From contig OY751495.1 in assembly GCA_963565915.1 (NCBI GenBank), forward strand, positions 868,001 through 932,000: a stretch of DNA of 64,000 nucleotides, in the 5' to 3' direction. Below are positions 22,296 through 31,780 of this stretch, piece after piece. Source of the DNA: Entoloma clypeatum. Its lineage: Eukaryota > Basidiomycota > Agaricomycetes > Agaricales > Entolomataceae. The translations under genes were made by a program, and so were the position numbers. Below the pieces are notes generated by a model. That model ran no database searches. It saw nothing but the letters and a program-made list of their open reading frames with translations, and was not told the DNA's origin. Positions within the stretch are counted from its first letter, which is position 1; each line of letters opens with the position of its first letter.

Positions 22296-22659
22296 GTAAG
22301 CACTGGCAGCGTCGACGACGGAAGCTCATCAACGCCCAGCGGTCCTCGTGGGCCAGTACTGGCGGCATCAGGGGCAACGAAATGGTGTGATGGGAGGTTT
22401 GATGGCTGTGGGCAAGTGTGAGAGGTGAGGGAAGCCGAGGGGAAGTGTGGTAAGGGTCCTAAGGGAACAGGTTTGATGGCTGTTGATGACAGTGAGGACA
22501 CGTGAGGACACGTGAGGACACGTGAGGACACGTGAGGACACGTGAGGACACGTGAGAGGTTGCGGGGGACCCTGACGGCGGGAGGGGAGCCAAGGGGAAG
22601 TGCGATAAAGGTCCTAAGGGCGAAAGGGAACAGGTTTGATGGCGGTTGATGACAGTGAT
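22296..22659. other. Host DNA between two elements; repeats only
   Basis: A block of about 60 bp with GGTCCTAAGGG...ACAGGTTTGATGGC occurs twice (near 22455 and 22608), on either side of a 10-bp minisatellite. No gene is seen. GTGAT at 22655-22659 is the target duplication of the next element. Confidence 0.6.
22492..22551. repeat. Minisatellite, six units of GTGAGGACAC
   Basis: Six perfect 10-bp units stand head to tail; with the following GTG they create six CACGTG palindromes (E-box core), one per 10 bp. A related single unit appears again near 29377-29395. Confidence 0.92.
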
Positions 22660-23027
22660 TGTTACGGACTAACGACTACGGACGTATACGCTTACTTTTT
22701 CACTTTTACTCATCGGCCCCCGCTTACACATATCGTATTATACTTTATTTCCTTTAGTATACTTCGCTCCCGCGCTGACTCGCTTTCCGCAGTGGTCTGA
22801 CTCATTCCGCAGTCGTCTTACTCAGACGCACTGCCTTCCGCAGTTATCTTACTCAGATACACTGCCTTGCGCAGCACTGACTCATATGCTATCGCCTATA
22901 GTCAGTACCTATATAAACCCTTTGTACTATAGCTAGATTCCTTAGATTTAGCAATCACATTGCTCTTCGCCTTTCCATCTTCCTGCATACTCTGCCCGAA
23001 CCTTGGAACGGTTTGTTACACATAACA
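22660..23027 (+). repeat. 5' LTR of family B (368 bp)
   Basis: It begins TGTTACGGACTAACG and ends ACACATAACA. U3 has three TTCCGCAG words and one TTGCGCAG variant, spaced within CTGACTC/TTACTCAGA context (about 22785-22880). TATATAAA lies at 22910-22917. Confidence 0.95.
22910..22954 (+). promoter_or_regulatory. Family B promoter and predicted mRNA start
   Basis: TATATAAA (22910-22917) is followed 35 nt later by GATTTAGCAA (22945-22954). That word is the reverse complement of the priming site at 23030-23039, which places the mRNA start at or near 22945. Confidence 0.7.
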
Positions 23028-23029
23028 AG

Positions 23030-23039
23030 TTGCTAAATC
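23030..23039 (+). promoter_or_regulatory. Self-priming primer-binding site of family B
   Basis: TTGCTAAATC lies 2 nt after the LTR and is exactly complementary to GATTTAGCAA in the LTR, 35 nt after TATA. The 2-nt gap and 10-nt length are the same as in family A. Confidence 0.75.
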
Positions 23040-23818
23040 TCGTTAGGTTCGCCCAGAGCGAAGAGAGCAACTACCAGACGAGTCAAGACGTCGCGCTTCT
23101 TTGAAGACTTCACCAGTAACCCATTCGCCTCACCAGAAGCCCGACAGGAGGAGCTAAGTCCTCGAGACAGTATCGATTTTACACTCATCCAGCAGTACAT
23201 CAAATCGGAGATCCGTCGCATCCTACAGCAGGTGCTTGACGAAGAACTAGACAACGACGAACATCGCCCCCACGGCGAGATAGCAGAGAGCATCCATCTT
23301 GCTCGGCAACACCAGATCGCGCGTTACAACGCCCGACAGAACGAACTCGAAAGCCTTCGCGTTCAAGAAGGACCTCAGACAGGTCGGATCACAGAGATCA
23401 GAGAGTTTATCGGTGTCCAGACAACCGTTATCAGAAGATTGATTAGGACGCTCACATTGAGACGTCCCAGAGCCGCATCACCACGTCTTACTCGAAGCAG
23501 CAGATCTACGCCCACTTCACCACCAACGAGCAACAGACCGAGTACAACCGTTGGGCACGAAACGAGAGACTTGACCCCTTCTCACGACCAACAGACGCGC
23601 AGGAACAGAGATTCCTTAGAGATCTACAGAGGAAATACCCCGAACGTTTTGCCACCGATTCCGCCGACGAGTCCCCTGACGAATTTACTTTTGACTCCGC
23701 GCAGTCAGATACCGAACAGACGCCTAGAACAGGGACTAATTTTCAACCCCTACCTGTATCCCGAACCCCATCTTCATCCCAACAACCCGACACCTCTCCT
23801 ACTCCGCAGGTTCTAGAC
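23040..23818 (+). other. ATG-free leader with two overlapping open frames
   Basis: From the predicted mRNA start (22945) to the gag ATG (23819) I find no ATG in any frame over 874 nt. One frame (23037-23816) is open for about 260 codons and ends at a TAG three bases before the gag ATG; it includes words such as RFFEDFTSNPF and FTLIQQYIKSEI. The gag frame is itself open upstream from about 23449 with coding-like text (QEQRFLRDLQRKYPERF). Both open frames persist in the nested copy. They may reflect non-AUG initiation, an N-terminal gag extension, or just selection against ATG. Confidence 0.55.
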
Positions 23819-24685
23819 ATGGCAGAAACACCGACAGTGCAAACGATGGATACATCCAAGATCATCAAAGATCCTGGGATGTTCAAAGACAGACACACCT
23901 TTGACGAGTGGTGGAAAGCCACCAAACTATACATCAGGTTCCAGAAGGGCCTGTCCGACGATCAGAAGATCCTGGCGGTGTTATCCCGCATGATGGAAGG
24001 GTCCGGTAAACACTGGGCCAGCAACAAGTTAGACGATCTTGCCACTGATGGCGAGAACATCACCTGGTTAGGATTCTCAGATGACATCGCTACGCGATTC
24101 TCTATTGCCAACAAGTCGGCAGCGGCCAAGGCGAGACTCGAAGTCCTGAAACAGGAGAAACGCACCATCGACGAATTCTTGGACGAATTCGAAGAGCTCT
24201 TGAAACTGTCAAACCTTGGCGAAGAAACTGGGAAATACATCCTGGAAAAGAACGTCAACCGCAGAATTTCTGAACAAGTGGCTAGCGATGGCAAGACGTA
24301 CACCGATTACGCAAAGGAGATCCGAAACAAGGGACGACAGATGGAGGGACATGCATTAGTCATCCGAGGGGGTGGCGACACACGCACCGGATCGGGCACC
24401 ACTTATGGTGGTCAAGGCAAAGCCATGGAGATCGACAAAGCAGGAGTAGCCCGTTGCTACAACTGTCAGCGCTTTGGTCACCTTGCCAAAGACTGCAAAG
24501 CCCCAAAGAAGAAAGATGGTCGTAAGTGTTTCAACTGCGACCAAGAAGGACATATCGCGCGCAACTGCCGCAAGCCGAAGAAGAACTCTGGAAAGATTAG
24601 GAAGGTGTCTGATGGAGATACCGATGATGATGAAACCATCACCATAGAGACCGATGAGAAAGATTTTCCCGAAGGGTCCGATTAA
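23819..24685 (+). CDS. Family B gag (288 aa)
   Basis: The ATG has a good context (GACATGG) and is the first ATG of the predicted mRNA. The N-terminal and central parts have the retrotrans_gag capsid pattern (FDEWWKATKLYIRFQKG, then KQEKRTIDEFLDEFEELLKL). Two CCHC zinc knuckles, CYNCQRFGHLAKDC and CFNCDQEGHIARNC, are separated by a short basic linker (about residues 213-245), and an acidic tail follows. It assembles the particle and binds RNA. Pol is in the -1 frame after a TAA at 24683-24685; I found no canonical slippery heptamer. Confidence 0.93.
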   Translation: MAETPTVQTMDTSKIIKDPGMFKDRHTFDEWWKATKLYIRFQKGLSDDQKILAVLSRMMEGSGKHWASNKLDDLATDGENITWLGFSDDIATRFSIANKSAAAKARLEVLKQEKRTIDEFLDEFEELLKLSNLGEETGKYILEKNVNRRISEQVASDGKTYTDYAKEIRNKGRQMEGHALVIRGGGDTRTGSGTTYGGQGKAMEIDKAGVARCYNCQRFGHLAKDCKAPKKKDGRKCFNCDQEGHIARNCRKPKKNSGKIRKVSDGDTDDDETITIETDEKDFPEGSD

Positions 24686-24726
24686 ACGACGCTAAGTCGC
24701 GACCCTTATCCATTAAACGAACTCGC

Positions 24727-27700
24727 TTGCCTGGTGCAGTTACAGACAATATAACTTATGTTATCCCTGCAAAGCGAGCCGTTGCATCAACTAAGATTGT
24801 CAAGGGAGATAAACCTCCAAAACGACGAGAGATCAAGCTGCAAGCTCAGATCAAAACACGACGAGGACCAAAGGCCATTCGACCCGAGGTCGATAGCGGA
24901 TGTGAACGCACATGTATCCATCCCAGAATTGTACGTGAACAGAACCTTCCCACACGTGGAATAAAGCCCATATCAATCCTAAATGCGGATGGATCGCCGA
25001 ACCGACAACAGAAAGCAGAAAAACTTGCCGAAGTCAAGCTGGACTTAGGAACACACCAGGAAACCATGGAAGCAATGGTATTGGACATTGGGAGAACAGA
25101 TATGCTTTTGGGACATGACTGGTTGGTGCACCACAACCCTACAATCAATTGGACGACCGGCGCCGTAACATTCAACCGGTGCCCATCAACATGTCAAACC
25201 AAACACTCGGATTTCAGGGTTAACCTTAATGGTCGCAAACATCGGGTTCGCATGGTGGAAGTACGAGACAAGGACGCACCCAAGAAATCAGATCAGAAAT
25301 GGAAGCCCGGAGACCCCATATTGGAAGCAGTTACTCCCACACCACCTCCCACAACCAAACGACCCTCATATGTTGAACGTTTTGCCCATCTTTTTGAAAA
25401 AGAAAACTTTGACAAGATCCCAAAGGAAAGGGAATGGGACCACGGCATCGAACTTACACCGGACGCACCAAAGGAGCTAGGGGGAAACACGTACCCTATG
25501 ACCCAAAAGGAGCAAGAAGAACTGGACGAATTCATTGATGAAGGCCTGGCAACCGGAAAGATCCGACCGTCCAAATCCCCTTATGCATCACCCTGCTTCT
25601 TCATTAACAAGAAAGACGGTTCCAAACGATTGGTACAGGACTATCGCACGGTTAACAAATTCACGGTTAAGGACAAATTCCCACTCCCACGTATCAACGA
25701 CCTCTTGGATGTACTGAAGGACGCAGTCTACTTCAACAAAATGGACATCATGTGGGGATACAATAATGTGCGGATCAAAAAGGGTGACGAATGGAAAGCC
25801 GCCTTCTTGACCAGCCGAGGATTGTTTGAACCATTGGTCATGTTTTTCGCTCTCTGCAATTCCCCGGGAACGTTCTCTCGGATGATGGCCAGCCTATTCA
25901 GGGATCAGATCCGTCGGCGCATCTGTGTGATTTACATGGATGACATAGTGGTTATTGGTAAAACCAAGGAAGAACTCACCCGGAATACCGAAGAGATCTT
26001 GCAGATCCTGTCGGACAATGACTTGTTCCTAAAAGAGAAGAAGTGTCTTTGGGAAGTAACGAAATGCCCCATATTGGGATATGTCGTTGGTGAAGGACGT
26101 GTCGAGATGGAAACTGAAAAGGTGGACACAATCCGGAACTGGCGAGTGCCCACATCAAAAAAGGAAGTCCAGAGGTTCCTGGGATTTGCCAACTTTTATT
26201 GACGCTTCATTGAAGGATACTCAAACATCGCAAAGCCACTCACGACACTTACGGGAAATACAGCATTCACATGGGGACCAGCGGCGCAAGAAGCATTTGA
26301 AGGTCTCATACGGGCAATCACGACAGCACCAGTCTTGGCATTGCCCAAACCGGACGGACAGTTCAGGGTTGAAACCGATGCATCGGGTTATGCAATTGGA
26401 GCGGTACTCTCACAGAAACAAGACGACAAGTGGCATCCTATCGCGTTCTTGTCGCGGACCATGTCCGCGGCTGAACAGAATTACGAGATCTATGACAAGG
26501 AACTCTTGGCAGTCATGGAAGCACTGAAGGACTGGCGACATTATCTACTTGAAGCCAAGGAACGTTTCGAGATCTTAACCGATCACAAAAACCTGGAGTA
26601 TTTCCGGCGTCCTCAGGACCTAAACCAACGACAGAGGCGCTGGAAGATGAAGCTACAAGACTATGACTTCGAATTGCGACATGTACCTGGGAAGACAAAC
26701 GCGAAAGCAGACATCCTGTCACGTTTACCCTGGTATGAGACAGAACTCGAGCCGCAGGACAGCGACCAAATGCTCAAGGAGGGGCTATTTTTGAAACGAT
26801 TGGAATCAGAAGATGTGATACAAATGGAGATGTTCACGGAGGAACAATTCTTTGAAGGGGGTGAAACATCTGATTCCATCAAAATCGGAAACATCACAAC
26901 CATCGAAAACCCATGGATCGTACGCATCAAGGCCTCGAATCGCATGGAGACAGAAGTAGCCCAGGGTCTGAAGAAGAATCCTCACTGGTACCAGCAGGAA
27001 AATGGCATCACCTACGCAGGAGAACGAGTCTATGTTCCACCAGACCCACAATTGCGCCAAGAACTGATGTTTGAAGCGCACGACGCACCAGTGGCAGGAC
27101 ATCCAGGACAGTATCGAACACATGAACTTCTCACTCGCACCTACTGGTGGCCCACCATCCTACATGACGTAAAGAAGTATGTGAAAGGTTGTGACACCTG
27201 TCAACGCAACAAGATCAGCCGCCAAAGGAGACACGCCCCTCTGCACCCTAACGCCGCGCCAAGTCAACCATGGGAAGACATAGGGATTGACGTCGTGGGA
27301 CCGATACCAGAATCTGATGGGAAGAACGCAATTCTGGTCATCACGGACAGACATTCAAAGATGCTTCATCTCATCCCGACAACCGTGGAACTATCGGCTG
27401 AAGGATTAGCCAAGATCTATCGGGACCAGATATGGAAACTTCATGGAATTCCCAAGAAGATCATCAGCGATAGGGGACCGCAGTTCGCCGCGAAGTTTAT
27501 GGAGATACTTTGCCGCATGTTAGGGATCAAAAGAAATCTGTCCACTGCGTACCATCCACAGACTGATGGACAGGCCGAACGATCGCATCAGGAAACCGAG
27601 GTGTTCTTACGAAACTTTGTCAACCATCTACAAGATGATTGGGCGGAATGGATCGCAATCGCAGAATTCCAGTACAATGACAAAGAACATCAAGCGACAA

Positions 27701-28335
27701 AGTACACACCATTCTATCTCAACTACGGTCTGCATCCTTGGAAGGGGGAACTTGTGTTGGAAGACACCAATCCGGCAGCAAACGACTTCTTGAAAAAACT
27801 CAAACAGGCACGAGAAGAAGCCAACGCAGCACTGAAACAGGCACAGGATCAGATGAAGAAGACAGTTGACACACGACGAAGCCCGTCTTGGGATTACCGC
27901 ATCGGAGACAAGGTGTGGCTGGAAGGGACTAACATCAGGACTGATCGTCCCTCAAAGAAACTTGACGCCCTCCGACACGGACCGTTCAAAGTCCTAGAGA
28001 AGAAAGGAGCTAGCGCATACCGTCTTGATCTTCCTAAAACCTGGAAAATGATCCACCCTGTGTTCAACGAAACCCTGTTATCGCCATACGAAACCCCGAA
28101 GTATGCCATTCAGAAAAAGAAGCCAGCCCCTGATCCGATCATCGTCGAAGGACGAGAAGAATACCATGTCTCCACGATCCTGGACTCTCGAAAATTCCGC
28201 GGAAAGATCCAGTACCTTGTCCAATGGGAAGGGTATGGCCCAGAAGAGACCACGTGGGAACCTCGGACTAATGTTCAGAACGCTCAAGACTTGATCCGAG
28301 ATTTTCATCGGCAAAATCCATCGCGTCCACGATAA
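24727..28335 (+). pseudogene. Family B pol with a single in-frame TGA
   Basis: The frame is open from about 24685 with no early ATG, so expression probably depends on frameshifting or reinitiation after gag. In order: a protease-like region with the degenerate motif VDSGCERTCI; RT with MDIMWGYNNV and YMDDIVV; TGA at 26200-26202 inside the FYRRF motif; RNase H ([20 protein letters not shown]); integrase HHCC ([19 protein letters not shown]) and DDE core ([21 protein letters not shown]); a linker; and a chromodomain ([19 protein letters not shown]). The stop is TAA 28333-28335. With one suppressed or repaired codon the frame would be complete. Confidence 0.93.
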
Positions 28336-28452
28336 AAGAACAAACTCTGAGAGCCATTTCCCACATCGACTTCTGTCACATCGAGTTCCCCGCTCCAACT
28401 CTTCTTGCCCAACACGCCGTTCTTCTTATACCTTTCAAACATCATTTCCGCC

Positions 28453-28821
28453 ATGTCCAACATCACCGCCGCCTCCACCGCTACCTCCGATCTCAACCCC
28501 ACCATCACCACCCTCATTGGCGAAGCGCTCTCTATGCGCGATCAAATCCATGCGCTCGAAACCTCCGTTGCCGACATTCTCCACAGGCAGATGCATATCC
28601 GCCTCCATACCCTATCCGATTTGCCAACCACCCCCACCGCCGAGGAAAAACTTATCCTCAAAACTTATACCAACACCCTTGCCGTCGAGAATCGACGCCT
28701 TCGCCTCGCCGTTCGAGGTTTAGAGTTTGCCACGGCGGTAAACGATGAGCTGGTAAAGGACTGGGGCAACCGAGCTGACCCTACCTGGGCCGATCCGAAT
28801 GGCAACGACGGATGGGAATAG
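28453..28821 (+). CDS. Family B ORF3 (122 aa)
   Basis: The ATG at 28453 matches the start of its counterpart in the nested copy (8453). The protein has an N-terminal Thr/Ser stretch, then a Leu/Glu/Arg-rich helical region (EALSMRDQIHALETS, IRLHTLSDLPTTP) and a Trp/Asp/Asn-rich C-terminus. It lies between pol and the 3' LTR, where most chromoviruses have nothing. No membrane or secretion signal is seen. It diverges far more between the two copies than pol does. Confidence 0.72.
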   Translation: MSNITAASTATSDLNPTITTLIGEALSMRDQIHALETSVADILHRQMHIRLHTLSDLPTTPTAEEKLILKTYTNTLAVENRRLRLAVRGLEFATAVNDELVKDWGNRADPTWADPNGNDGWE

Positions 28822-28858
28822 GTAGTCTGTGAGGACACAGACCTTGAGGAGAGGAACA

Positions 28859-29226
28859 TGTTACGGACTAACGACTACGGACGTATACGCTTACTTTTTC
28901 ACTTTTACTCATCGGCCCCCGCTTACACATATCGTATTATACTTTATTTCCTTTAGTATACTTCGCTCCCGCGCTGACTCGCTTTCCGCAGCGGTCTGAC
29001 TCATTCCGCAGTCGTCTTACTCAGACGCACTGCCTTCCGCAGTTATCTTACTCAGATACACTGCCTTGCGCAGCACTGACTCATATGCTATCGCCTATAG
29101 TCAGTACCTATATAAACCCTTTGTACTATAGCTAGATTCCTTAGATTTAGCAATCACATTGCTCTTCGCCTTTCCATCTTCCTGCATACTCTGCCCGAAC
29201 CTTGGAACGGTTTGTTACGCATAACA
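28859..29226 (+). repeat. 3' LTR of family B (368 bp)
   Basis: It matches 22660-23027 except for about two transitions; TSD GTGAT follows. Confidence 0.95.
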
Positions 29227-30284
29227 GTGATGGAGAGGTGGAGGCAGTCTGGAGGCGGCACCTGAGGCACGGCAATGACAAGCAGATCGTAGCAGATCGT
29301 GTCTACGACAGGTGGTCTCGTGTCTACATGGCTAGGTCACGTGACCATGGTGGAGTAGGGCTTCACCTTACTCCAGTGAGGACACGTGAGGAGAGCTCCA
29401 AGTGCGAGTTTGAACGATTTGAACAAGTCCGTAGCAGAGGTATGGACGGGGGTATTGCCAGAGTCGAGGATTAGGCAAAGTCAAGCCTTATCAGGCTGGT
29501 CGGCGATCCCCATCGACCAGGCTTATAAGGCTTAGTAAGTACAGTTATTTGGTCAAACTTACGGGGGATCGTAAGTCAGATCTCTCAGGCGGTGCACGAT
29601 CGTGATGCCTCGTTCGGGGGATCTGGTTGCCGCAGAGGGTTGGATGGTGAGCGGAAAGGGTTGCCGTGATGGGTGTTTGATGGCAACCGAAGTTGTTCAT
29701 CAAAAAAAAATTAAATAAACAAACATATAAAAAAAAAGTACCCTCTGTACCCCAGAATAAAAACTCGGGAATGTGATAGAGACTCCCAAATTCTCTGCTC
29801 TCCGGGGTTTGTTTGGGGATCTCGCACCTACCTTGATATGGTGAGTTTTGCTTTTCAGAGCTAGCGGGATTGATGGAAGGTTAGCCGATTTCGGTTTGAT
29901 GGGATGCCGTGAAATGTAGGGATCTGTACCTTGAAGTGACATGAGGTCGGCTCATCGTAAGTCAAGCTGTAAGTCGAACCGTAAGTCAAGCAGCTTGTTG
30001 TGTAAGTTGAACCCGGATAAGCATTTTATCCTTCCTTATCCTTTGCAGCTCGCCTTATCCAGTTGAACCAGGTGAGCCTTGTTATATCTGCCATCAAATC
30101 AATCACATCACTAACATGTCACAGCGCTGCCACGACATGACACGACATTCTCCCCTGCCACCACCATGAACCTCACTCCGAACCCAGCCATCTGTGACAC
30201 TGCCCAGCACAACGAGCAGCAACAACGGCTGCGAGAGCCCCCAGAACGCAAACCTAGAACCCTACACCACTGAACGCCACCGAA

Positions 30285-30445
30285 TGGGTGCCACGAGCGG
30301 GGGATGCACGAATGGGTAGCCGCGAACAGGTGCCACGAACGGGGGGATGCACGAATGGGTGCCACGATCGGGCGTCCACGATCGTGGAATGGCTCGAATG
30401 AGGAGCCCGTTCGGGGATGCACGATCGTAGGTCAACGATCGCAGC
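30285..30445. repeat. Degenerate repeats of GTGCCACGAACGGG/GATGCACGAATGGG
   Basis: Imperfect units built of GTGCCACGA, GGGGATGCACGA and ATGGGTGCC words recur about every 30-50 bp, with several CGATCG and ACGATC palindromes. Confidence 0.6.
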
Positions 30446-30589
30446 ATGTCGGAGGAGGGGTGCTGGGCGGCTTGGGGCTCAGGGCGCTGCCATGGGGCAG
30501 TGAGGGGTGTCCCGTAGGTATGTAATGCTTACCTGCACCTCCCTTCACTCACCACTCCCCCTTTCCCTCCTCTGCCGTTCCAACGGCCT

Positions 30590-30815
30590 CCTCTGGCGCC
30601 CAATCGCGCCCAACGTCGTCCCTCTTGCCGCAACGGCGTCCCCTCATCTCTGCTTACGCCCAACGGCGTCCTCTTGTGCCCAGCAGCCTTCTCCTCCCGC
30701 CAAACGGTGTCTATTCACGCCAAACGGTGTTCCTCATGCCCACAGCGTCCTCTCATCGCCACTCATGCCCAACGGCCTTCCAACGGCCTTCTCTCTCACG
30801 CCCAACGGTGTCCAC
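30590..30815. repeat. Degenerate repeats of GCCCAACGGCGTCC
   Basis: At least eight imperfect copies of CGCC(C/A)AACGG(C/T)(G/C)T stand 20-45 bp apart in C-rich DNA. They explain the Pro/Ser/Thr-rich frames here. Confidence 0.65.
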
Positions 30816-31357
30816 CACCACCTTGTCCTTTTCCCTCAACTCTTACCCGTCCAGTTGCCCAACACCGCCAGCCTTCCCCCGGTCGCCGATTTTTTTGTGT
30901 TACTTAGAAATAAAAATATCATTTTTTTTGTTTATTTCTTACATGATGTGTGACAACCCCAACCCCCCTCCTCCTCCTCCTGCCCCTGCCCCAAATCAGA
31001 CCCCTCCCCAAGCACGAGGGGCACGAAGCGCGCGCACGCTGCCAGCGCGACAGATGGCGCGTGTCTGACGTAATCAGGGTCCCATCACATCAGACCCTGC
31101 CGGGACCCTTGATCGATCGGTGATCGCTCGGCGGCTTACAAGGTCAGACTTTCCCACCCAGCCAAAACGTCGTAAGCCATTCAGGAGAAGTGGGCCTATT
31201 AGGTGGTTGCGTGCTGAGTGTGACTTGCGTGATCGGTTGTGTGACTTCCGTGCATCTTGTGTGCGATGAGATTTGGTTCGCGTTCAAAGCTTAAGCACTC
31301 CCCTTTCGTCAACACGAAATAGCGGTCCACACCATCCCGAGAATCTGCGGCATTGAA

Positions 31358-31780
31358 TCAGTCAGGAACGAATGAATGTATGAGGCCGAACTTACAACCA
31401 ACCCCATCGCACACACACCGTGACAAGCCAGTATTTGGGGCCCAATCGTCCAGTGTCAGTAGCAGACCTGCATTAGAAAGCCGGTCAAGCCTCGGAATAG
31501 CGACAATATCAACACAAAGCCACCCTACGTATGGGACAGGACCTGGTTCCGACGGAATCCCGCAAGTCAAGTTGCAACACTCTCCTGGATTCTGTATGTC
31601 GCAAGGGTCCCCAGCTGGCTTGCATGTCGGGGCGGGCGTCGGAGTGGGCGTCGGAGTGGGCGTTGGCTTCTGGTGGTGGTGGTGGTGGTGGTAGTGGGGG
31701 GTGGGTTTGGTGGGGGCAGGAGTCTGGCATAGAGGGAGCGTAGACGCGAAGGTGCAGATGAAAGTGCGAAACAATTGCAT
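31358..31780 (-). CDS. Small secreted Cys-rich protein with knottin-like cysteine spacing
   Basis: ATG 31780 starts a hydrophobic N-terminus (MQLFRTFICTFASTLPL) that could be a signal peptide. A His-rich run (HYHHHHHH) and a Pro-Thr repeat linker follow. Residues about 53-89 hold six cysteines spaced C-x6-C-x7-CC-x3-C-x15-C, the inhibitor-cystine-knot order seen in many small fungal secreted proteins. A candidate 48-bp intron (GTGTTG...AATGCAG) after the last of these cysteines would keep the frame; the tail adds three more cysteines. The stop is TGA 31358-31360. The true 5' end may include another exon. No target can be inferred. Confidence 0.6.
   Translation of the reverse strand: MQLFRTFICTFASTLPLCQTPAPTKPTPHYHHHHHHQKPTPTPTPTPTPAPTCKPAGDPCDIQNPGECCNLTCGIPSEPGPVPYVGWLCVDIVAIPRLDRLSNAGLLLTLDDWAPNTGLSRCVCDGVGCKFGLIHSFVPD

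Larger units (their letters stand above)
22660..29226 (+). mobile_element. Gypsy family B chromovirus, full length, 6.57 kb; TSD GTGAT
   Basis: The 368-bp LTRs (22660-23027 and 28859-29226) differ at only about two sites by eye. GTGAT flanks it at 22655-22659 and 29227-29231. It encodes gag, pol with a chromodomain, and a third ORF before the 3' LTR. A single in-frame TGA (26200-26202) interrupts pol. It is the best-preserved gypsy copy in the window. Confidence 0.97.
29232..31357. other. Noncoding, low-complexity and repeat-rich stretch
   Basis: I see no supportable gene. The stretch holds GTAAGTC repeats (29955-29995), A- and T-rich runs (29700-29740 and 30907-30940) and two arrays described separately. 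Open frames follow the repeats or are Pro/Ser-rich. Confidence 0.55.

Noticed and set aside
22492..22551. CRISPR-like array
   Set aside because: Units are 10 bp without spacers: a minisatellite in a eukaryotic genome.
24640..24730. Programmed -1 frameshift site between gag and pol of family B
   Set aside because: Pol is in the -1 frame and lacks an ATG, but no X-XXY-YYZ heptamer is present in the overlap; the mechanism is left open.
30507..31068. Pro/Ser/Thr-rich open frames
   Set aside because: They are generated by the GCCCAACGG repeat array and have no domain or homology signal.
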